In this document: piece after piece, positions 40,001 to 49,000 of the stretch
Numbering within the stretch: the first letter of the stretch is position 1
Layout: every line of letters starts with the position of its first letter
NCBI GenBank assembly: GCA_947462335.1
Contig: OX381709.1
Location: 62,364,609-62,428,608, forward strand
Length of the DNA stretch: 64,000 nt
Direction of reading: 5' to 3'
DNA from: Harmothoe impar
Taxonomy: Eukaryota; Annelida; Polychaeta; Phyllodocida; Polynoidae
Position numbers and translations under genes: made by a program
Notes under the pieces: model-generated
Databases searched by the model: none
The model's input: only the letters and a program-made list of their open reading frames with translations
Told to the model about the DNA's origin: nothing

Positions 40001-43000
40001 TGTCTGTAAGGAATGGAAAATGCCTGCAAAGTGTCTTTCACAGAGCAGGTGTATGTTTCCTATGCAGAGTGCCCATGGACATGTCATACATTGACATAAA
40101 ATGGTCATAAATATATGATGTCTACAATCTCTCTCAGAGGTATCCTAATTATCCTATCTGATTTATAATCACTACTGGCGAGGGGGTATACTCAAAACTG
40201 GTATAAATGTCATCCCTAGAACATGCTTGTAGATATCTTCATATCACATCTTTTTGACGTGTCTACATTTACATGTTTTAGACATCTTTTACAGCTAGTC
40301 ATATATATGCCATTATTGTTAAGTCCAAAGGTATCACTGATAAATATGTCTCTTTTATATAAATATGTTTATATAAAATACACATAAATATTGTTACATC
40401 AAGAACCCATGCAAAAGGACACGTAAAAACTTCTTGCGTATGTGACATCTTGGGAACGAAAAATGATATCATGAAATTACTAGTTATTTTTATGTAAGGT
40501 GCTAGCTGGGTGAGTTGTAATTGCAGTGCCCACACTGTCAGAAGTGAGTTATATTGTAGATTTACAGTATGAAATGACGTATTTTTGGTTTCCAAACTTA
40601 AAGTACGTCCTTTTATACTGTATATCTACAGTATAACTCATTGTGCAGCTACACTAACTTCTGACAGTGTATATATTCCTGGTTCCTAAGTGCTCTTTTT
40701 GTACTTATTACATGCCCCTAGTCATAATGTCTAAAAAGGAAGAAAGGAACTAACGTTAATGCACAGAGGTGTGATTGAGGTCTTATCTCATGGGATATTA
40801 CAATACAGTATTCTATGGGGGTGGCACAGATAAGTCCCTATGCTTTAACATAGCGATGGATTTATATCAGCATGTAATAAATAACTCGTTTCAGCTACAG
40901 GCGCTTGCAAGTACACATTGTACCACAATTCTGGCTTTTCCCGTGCCGAGAGTGACTATTTGCCGTGCGGATATCTCAGGCTGATGCACGCTCAGAATTT
41001 TTTTTCTATTCCAAGACGTTCTTACATATTATAACAAGGTAATGAAAGAAATACAAAGCCATTTTGGCTAAGATATCCGTCGGGGGATTGAACCCCAGCC
41101 GCTCAAGCCATAAACGAACGACCTACCGCCTAGCCACAGAGGCTAGACAATTTGAACTGATGAAATCTTAGCTTTCCCTACCTTGTGGCCATGATTTCGT
41201 CCGGTCGATACGTAATGAATAACATCCTAATGTGGCGAAATTAGACCATGACAGGATTAATCCTTCAGTCAGATACATGTTTAGAGCTCCCGCCGGGAGT
41301 AAAAAACAAGGGGAGAACATAGATCACGTGACCGACTGACGCGCCCGACTGACCTAGATTGTCTGGCCTTCAGCTTCGTCGGACGCGGACGTGCGGGAAT
41401 TTTAAATCGAGAAAAAGAGAAGATCTGGAAGAATTACCAGGATCACAGTCAACAGTCACTAAATATAGATAAATACTACCCATATCCTAAACTGAGAATC
41501 ACTACCATCACTCACAACTGTAATTTGCACCCACATTCAGACCTGTCAACCCAACACCCCATATTATCACCCATAGCAACCATCCAAACACTGCAAAAGA
41601 ACAACAACACAAGCTCAACCACCCCACCTCAAGCACTTCCAGATCCACCCAAACCAAGACATCACAAGAAAAAAGGTAACCTAAGGAGAGAAAAAAAAAG
41701 ATTAAAAAAAAAAAGGTTGAAAAAAAAAGGTTGAAAAAAAGGACCTCCAGACAAGGCTAGAGACAGCCACGACTGAAAACGACAACCAACGAAGAACCAC
41801 CCTGAAAGCCCACCTAACTGAGGCCATAGAGCTAAGAAAGAAGCTCAGAGAAGCACAAGAGCCGGAGGGGGCATAGGGATATTAGTGGAAAACGAGCTTT
41901 ATCCCCTGACTGAACAAGTCAAATGCCAGAACTATGAAGACCATGAAATCATATGGATAAAGATAAAAACCACCAAGAAAACAACATTCACTGGAGCATA
42001 CTACAGCCCACATGAAAAAATTGAGATGGATGAAGTAATCAGGTAATACAACGAAATGGTAGCCACCACCCTGCGCCTAAAAGAAATAGGGAATGTCATC
42101 ATCATAGGCAACTTCAATGCAAAGATTGGGATCACCCACCCAACATACAATCAGGAAGAAAACAAGAATGGCAAGCTTCTGAACCAAGCTCTAAGAAGCG
42201 CTGACATGACAACACCAACCCAAAACCAATCCACTGGACATGGGAAAACAGAAAGGATGAGAGGGAAAAGTCAATCATTGACTTTGTAATCACCAACACA
42301 GAAACAGAGAAGCAAGTAACCGACCTAGAAGTAGACAGAACAGGGTCACTCACCCTGAGAGGGAACAAAGACTCAGATCACAACACAATCACCCTCAAGC
42401 TAGAAATAACCCCCCAAAAAATAAGCAAAAAAGCAATGAAAATATGGAAAAAAGGGACAAAAGACCAGTGGGAAGCTTTCAATAGAGAGATTAATGCCTG
42501 TGACCTACATCACCAGGAATACCCCACGATACAAAAAACGATCACCAATGCCCTAGAAAAAAACACAAGGAAAGTGACAATAAAAACAGGGAAAAAAATA
42601 CAACTACCCCAAAGGGCTAAGGAAGCACAAATGAGAGTCAGGGAATACAAAACAAAATACCAGGAGGCAATAAAAAGCCACAAACCCTATGACGTCATCA
42701 CCCTAAAAAGAGAACCCTATCACAAGGAACAAGATGACCTGATCCAGCTGCTCCATAATACGGAAACTGAAAACACAAGGAATAAGATGACTAAACTAGC
42801 TGAAGAGGGAGGAGTATGGTCGTCATACTTCTGGAAAATCCGTCGCAGATTACTCCAACCAAATACCTCCAACGAACCCGACACACTAGACGATGACGGC
42901 AACCCCATCACAGACCCAAAAGCAGCCAAAGCCCACATACAAAACTTCTATGAAAACCTCTACGGCCCCCGAGAACCAAGAGAGGACTCTAAGCTAGACA

Positions 43001-46000
43001 ACGACGACATAATTGCTAACAACAAAAGGAGAAGGAACTGCAGAAACACCCTGGACGCCAACCCCTTTACCATGAAAGAACTAAACACGGTAATAAAACA
43101 CCTGAAACCTAACAAGGCCACAGGCCCAGACATCATCCCAAACAGGATCTTCACAGAAGCAAACCACAAAACAAAAAACACCTACCTAAGAATCCTGAAC
43201 ACCATAACCAAAGAAAAAAAATCCCCAAAGAATGGCAGGAAGGAGAAATACTAAGACTCTGCAAAGGTAAAGGTAGGAAAGGTATGTGCAACAATGAAAG
43301 AGGGATCACTCTGTCAAGCAATGTAGGCAAAGTCTATGAAAGACTTGTCAACAACAGAATAGCCAACCAAATTGACATCATCGAAGCACAGGCAGGAGGT
43401 AGAAAAGGGAAAAGCACAGCCAACCACATAGAAAAAATAAAAGAAGCCATTGAAAACAACAAAGCCAAAAAGAAGCCCACATATATCCCCTTCCTCGACA
43501 TAACAAAAGCATACAACAAGGCATGGCTAGATGGCATCATGTATGTACTAGCGAAGAACGGATGCCCAGCCCCAGAATGGCTCCTCATCGACAAACTAAA
43601 CCAAAACCTGTCAGCAAGACTAAGAACCATACACGGCCTCACCGACCCTATCAAAATAAAGGACAGTATCAGACAAGGCGGGGTCCTGGCTGTCACCCAT
43701 CTGAACAAGTTGCAAACAAGTACAGAATTGTCTTTGGAAAAGACAAGTCCAAAATACTACTCATAGGAAGTAAAAACAACCCCCCACACCCTAAGATCAA
43801 TGAGAGATATTCAACAAGAAAGGCAATATTGATAACCAATTAAACACCCTTCAAGGGAAAACCGAGGCAGCACTCCAAACTATCCAATTCCTAGCAGCGG
43901 ATGAAAACTTTAGAGGTGTCGAAATGAAAATGATATGGTCACTCCTAGAAACATGCATCATACCCATAATCACATATGGGGCTGAAATATGGACACCAAA
44001 CAAAGCCCAGACAACAAAGCCAACAAGCTACTAGACAACATCATCAAGAGACTAATGGGCATACCCCAATCAACCCCAAGAGAGTGCATATACTATGAAC
44101 TAGCAATCTTAGACATAGAGCACAGAATACTGGAGAAGCAGCTCCTCCACCTGGTCAAGAGAGCAAAAAACACAGGAAAAACAATTGAAGAACTCCAAAG
44201 TGAAGAGAAACCAAAAACATGGCGAATCAACACCATAACTAAGGCAAAAAACCTCAACCTCGAGACTGACACACTGCTGACACTATCCAAACCCATGACA
44301 GCCAAGACCATCCACAAGGCAGTGACGACAAACATGAATGAAAGAAACCACCAAGCAGGCAGCCTAAAATCAAAATACAAACACCTGGATGAAAACTCAA
44401 AAGAAAAAAACAACAGAAAAGCCTACATGGATAGACTAACCAGAGACCAAGCTAGAATCATCTTCTGCACAAGGACAAGAATGATGAAAGTAAAATCCAA
44501 CTACAAAAACATGCACCCCAACCGCCAATGCAGGGGGTGTGGCCTAGGAGAGGAAACCCAAAGACACATCCTGGCAGAGTGCCAAGAAATAAGGAAAATA
44601 CTAAAAATAATGGGTCTGCAAGTTACAGTAAAATAATCTCAGAGGATACTCAGATACTAAAACAAGTGGCTGTTGAACTAAAAAAGGTGGAAAGCACCCT
44701 AGAATCCTGGACACAAGCACAGCTCGCCCCCGGCTGAGCAGCCTGGTAAACCAGTGTGAGAAACTGAAGCACCACTAATAGCAAGTGGCAGGTCCCCCCA
44801 TAGACCCCCACTAGCAAGAGGCAGGTCGCACCAGCAACCCACACCCAGGCTAAGTGCACGCAGCAAGCAAGCAAGCAAGCGGTGGCTCCGATCAGCTGAT
44901 CGTCCCCACCAGCCCGAGTCGAGTGACCAATGGTTAGGGTTAGGCTGTCAGAGGGCGTATTGGTCACTCGACTTGGCCTTGTTGGTTTTACATCGTCCTC
45001 TACCCGTCCCGCTGTTTACAACTCTAACCGGGCTGGCACCATGCACAAAATGTGGAATTATGAGGAAATTATGCAATTAAAAGACTATTTCTACACGGAA
45101 CATCAAGAAGGATATATATTTATGTACTGGATTGAAGGAATAAGCCTGACATGCTCTAATTTTGCCACATTTGGATGTTATTTGACATGTATCCACCAGA
45201 CTGTTGACCAAGTGGGACAAGTAACTTATGCCACTCGGTGAGTCTGCCTGTCGATCGGTGAGACAAAATGGACAATTGAAAAAAGGTAGGCCTAATACGA
45301 TGTAATATTCATATGTTTGAAGAAATAGTGGTATTAAAGACTTGTTGGGAAAGTATTTGTTCGCTATATCGCCTTAATAATGCACTCACCTTCGGCTTGT
45401 GAATTATTTAGCGATATACCTCACTCGTGCTTTCCCACCAAGCCGTTAGTGCATCACTATAGTGATATGGTTGCATTTCTATTTGCAGGGACACCTGCTA
45501 TACCTGGTCCAGTGGGCCCTACGGGTCCACGTGGTGCGATGGGTGTTGCTGGTCCTCCAGGTTCTCCAGGTGTGGTGGGTAGGCCAGGGGACGCCGGTCC
45601 CAAGGGGGACAGGGGGGATACAGGGCCCATCGGGAGGCCAGGTGGTGATGGGAGGCCAGGTATTCCAGGACAAAGGGGGCTGCCAGGGGAACGTGGTCTT
45701 CCTGGTGAACCTGGAACACCTGGACAGAACTTTATAGGTAAGAAACTACAGAAAGACATATATAAAAAGTATACTATTTGCTTCAGCTATTTGCAACATC
45801 AAGGGGATTACATACATTTTGTATGGAGTTCATGCCCACACAGAAAAAATAGAAGAGTCATGGTTATATGTCCAAACTATCAAAATAGGAGTAAATATTT
45901 TCGAATTTACTCTACACAATATGGGAGTAGTAGGAGAGTCAACTTGCGATTGACCCTCTGGGCAAATAAATCAACTTGGCTGGTGAAAAGTCAACTTACA

Positions 46001-49000
46001 TTGTACTACATTGCCACATAAAGTACATGTAATAGTATGTTGCTGCCCTGCACTGAAACCCCAGAGGAAGGTTCCTAGTCATTATGACGACCTAGGTTGT
46101 CATAATGACTAATGGAAAGTGCTCTGGAGAATGGTGTATAAATATACTCTCTAATTAGTTCACCTCCTAATGATAGGCATCCCTTTCACATATTTGGTTT
46201 ATTAAGTAGCTTTACTTGTTATCAATAAGTTGTGTATGGGTGAGAATGATGTCCTTGAAGGTATAGAGACTACTCTGCTCCCTGTCACCAGTTTATATCT
46301 CATGACAGAAAATTTACTTCAATCCATTTCCCCTGGGTGGCAGCACGTGACAGGGCATGTGCCATGTCCAACACCCAGATATACCCTAGGTTGTCTCAAT
46401 GACTACCCAATAGTGTTGAGAGTTGTCATTACTGATGACCTTAGGTCTTCAAATTTACAATACCTAAAACAACAACCTTAAGGTAGTCATTCTGACCCAA
46501 TCCATGTGACTACCTAAGGTCCTCATTATGACAACTTTGGTCTATATGGATCAGATATGACTACCTTAGGTCGTCACAATGACGACCTAAGGTCGTCACC
46601 TTGACCACCTAAAGTTGTCAATTTTGGTATCGTCAAAATGACGACCCTGGGATTTTCAGTGTGTTTGTATTCCTACATAATCTGTATGCATTGTAAGTTG
46701 TTATATGTAATGCTAATTAATGTGATCTCCTCCTACCCCCTATCTGCTCAGACGTGGATGAATGCAACCTTCGCCCCGACAACTGTGAGCAGCTCTGTGA
46801 GAATACGATAGGCAGCTTTCAATGTTCCTGTCGGCCGGGCTATGTACTCGACAATGATGGTACCACATGTAATGGTAAGGGTTTTGGTGTGCTCCTCTCA
46901 GTAGAGCTGTATGTGATCGTTTTATGGCAAGAGTGGGTCTACTGTCTTCTGTTTTTCCTTTCTCTATCAACGAGGCTAATTGTCAACAGGTATTTATTGT
47001 AGATTCTCTAACCAAACAGGACTGGGACAGTTTTCTTCTTTTGAATTATCAGTAGGCCCATTCGCTATACAGCGTACCTGTATAACAGGAATTGATGATC
47101 AAATAGTATTGTTATCTATGTATTTGCTGGTCAAGATTAAGACACTTAATTGTGTCCCAACGATGTACTGCATACGTTTTTTGTTTCAATGAGCCCTCGC
47201 GAGACTCGTTTATTTAACAAATTACATGTTTGAGACGCCGCATAACATTTGTTAATATGAGACAAAAAATCATTACTCTGGTACAATTTGTCAAGGCACT
47301 TGGGTAGCTTTCACTTTTGCATATAATCACAATATGTCCAGAATAATCATCAGATGAAGTTGGTAGAATAATGAGATGATAAAGATAGTCAGGCATTGCC
47401 GTTACCGATTTCTTATAGACTGTGACGCCTAGAGTTTGAAGGTGGGAAGAGCTTAGGGGTTTCATTGATTGCTGTCATTGGCTGTTTATTCATGTCTCAA
47501 TACGGATTAGTATATGTTGCTGACCTTACATCATTAACTATGTTTCCTTTTGTAGATATTGACGAGTGTGGGCTGTTGGGACAGGGTGGCTGTGAACATG
47601 GGTGTGTCAACAACATAGGAAGTTTTCAATGTACATGCAGGCCTGGTTTCGCCCTCACCAATAACCTCAAGACATGTGAAGGTATGTCAAGCTATGTCTT
47701 TTCCGTCTACACAGTCATTCCTTTTTTGTTATACAGTAAATATAAGTTATAATTAGTTTTTTGTTATACAGTAAATATAAGTTTGTTATAGGGAGGACCT
47801 TGGGACCAGTGCAATTTGCTCCTTATAAGCAAGGTCTCCTTATAAGCAAGGTCAGCCTTATAAAGGTCCAGCAACAAAAACTCCCTATATGTGTCTCTTA
47901 TACCCTTATAGACTTGATTTGAATACAATCCAGATGGGTGTGTATATTATTTCGAGTCAAAACCCCTTCTAGATCCCCTTCATGGAGCTTTTGATCTCCC
48001 TTCCTCCCTAGGGAAGCTACACAAGTGTTTTCCCCAGCTCTATGGGATGGGGCAGTGGGCAATTTTAAGCAGTATGTGACTGTAATCCTGAGAAATAACT
48101 TCCCTGGGTAAGGTTTGTACGTACAAAATAAGGAAATGAGCCAAAATTACCTCCTTATATCAGAGGTTAAGGTAAAAACACCTCTTTCTAAGAGAGTTTT
48201 CTTACTATATAAATGTATACGGAAAAATCAAGACTACACAAATCTGCTACTTATAAGCAAGGTCTCCTTATATCAGAGTTCCTTATAACGAAGTTTCACA
48301 TAATTGTATAGCCGGATCACCTTGATCAATGTTGATCTGGATAATTTGAATATTAGTACAGCAATGGACGTGCAAATGATGATCCGTGAACTTCATCTAC
48401 GTTTTTTTAATGTTGGTGGTTGTAAGTTCCTCTCTTTACAACTGAAGTTTGCTTATTCCATGACAGACGTAGATGAGTGTACTACGGCGGCACTGAGGGG
48501 GTGCTCCATCTGCCTCAACAGTTACGGCAGTTACAGGTGTATACGGGTCGCCTACTCAGCTAAAAACCCGGCCGGGGTCGTCCCACCTGGTGAGTAGTCT
48601 AGCTCTTATCTGTGACAACGTAGACATTTTATATAGATGACGGCGAAAACATGAGGAGGGAAAATCTTTTTTATTTTGTTGCAAATAATCCCATGTAGAA
48701 AATCCCGATTTGGGTGATTACAGTCAATACGTTGCCTTATTGGCGATGGTATATGGGCCTACCCCCAGTAGTATACTAGTATGTCCAATGTGTTATTAAT
48801 TAAGCCAATGATAGTGCCCAATGAGACTTGAGCCATTTTATGTCGAATTATAGATAATAATTCAATATTAATGCACAAAATACTAATATTTAATTGCTGC
48901 CATAATGCTCCCTTTTCATACATTAACAGGTTCAAGTGGGTCCAGTGCGGCCCTGGTAGCCGTAGAACAGGGAATTCTACCAGCGTCCAACGCCCTTTCT

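Larger units (their letters stand above)
41282..44881 (+). mobile_element. defective APE-type non-LTR retrotransposon (LINE) in intron 4
   Basis: From a GC-rich 5' region (about 41282-41400) it runs through an ORF1-like segment, an endonuclease/reverse-transcriptase ORF2 and a C-terminal zinc-knuckle-like motif to a 3' GCAAGCAAGC tail near 44862-44881. It lies in the same orientation as the host gene. The A-rich coding strand differs sharply from the host exons. Broken parts are listed separately. The order EN-RT-Cys/His is that of the Jockey/I/CR1 group; I do not assign a clade. Ends are approximate. Confidence 0.85.

Noticed and set aside
39150..40110. Twin 66-67-codon frames (39353-39150 minus, 39904-40110 plus) with almost identical proteins
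   Set aside because: They are the two arms of the palindromic element and have no recognisable domain; the similarity follows from the inverted repeat, not from gene duplication.
44931..44946. Telomere or interstitial telomeric array
   Set aside because: Only two TTAGGG units are present, inside a hairpin at a LINE end.
45457..45759. Proline-rich minus-strand frame opposite the collagen exon
   Set aside because: Mirror of the Gly-X-Y coding sequence; the plus strand has correct splice sites and phase.
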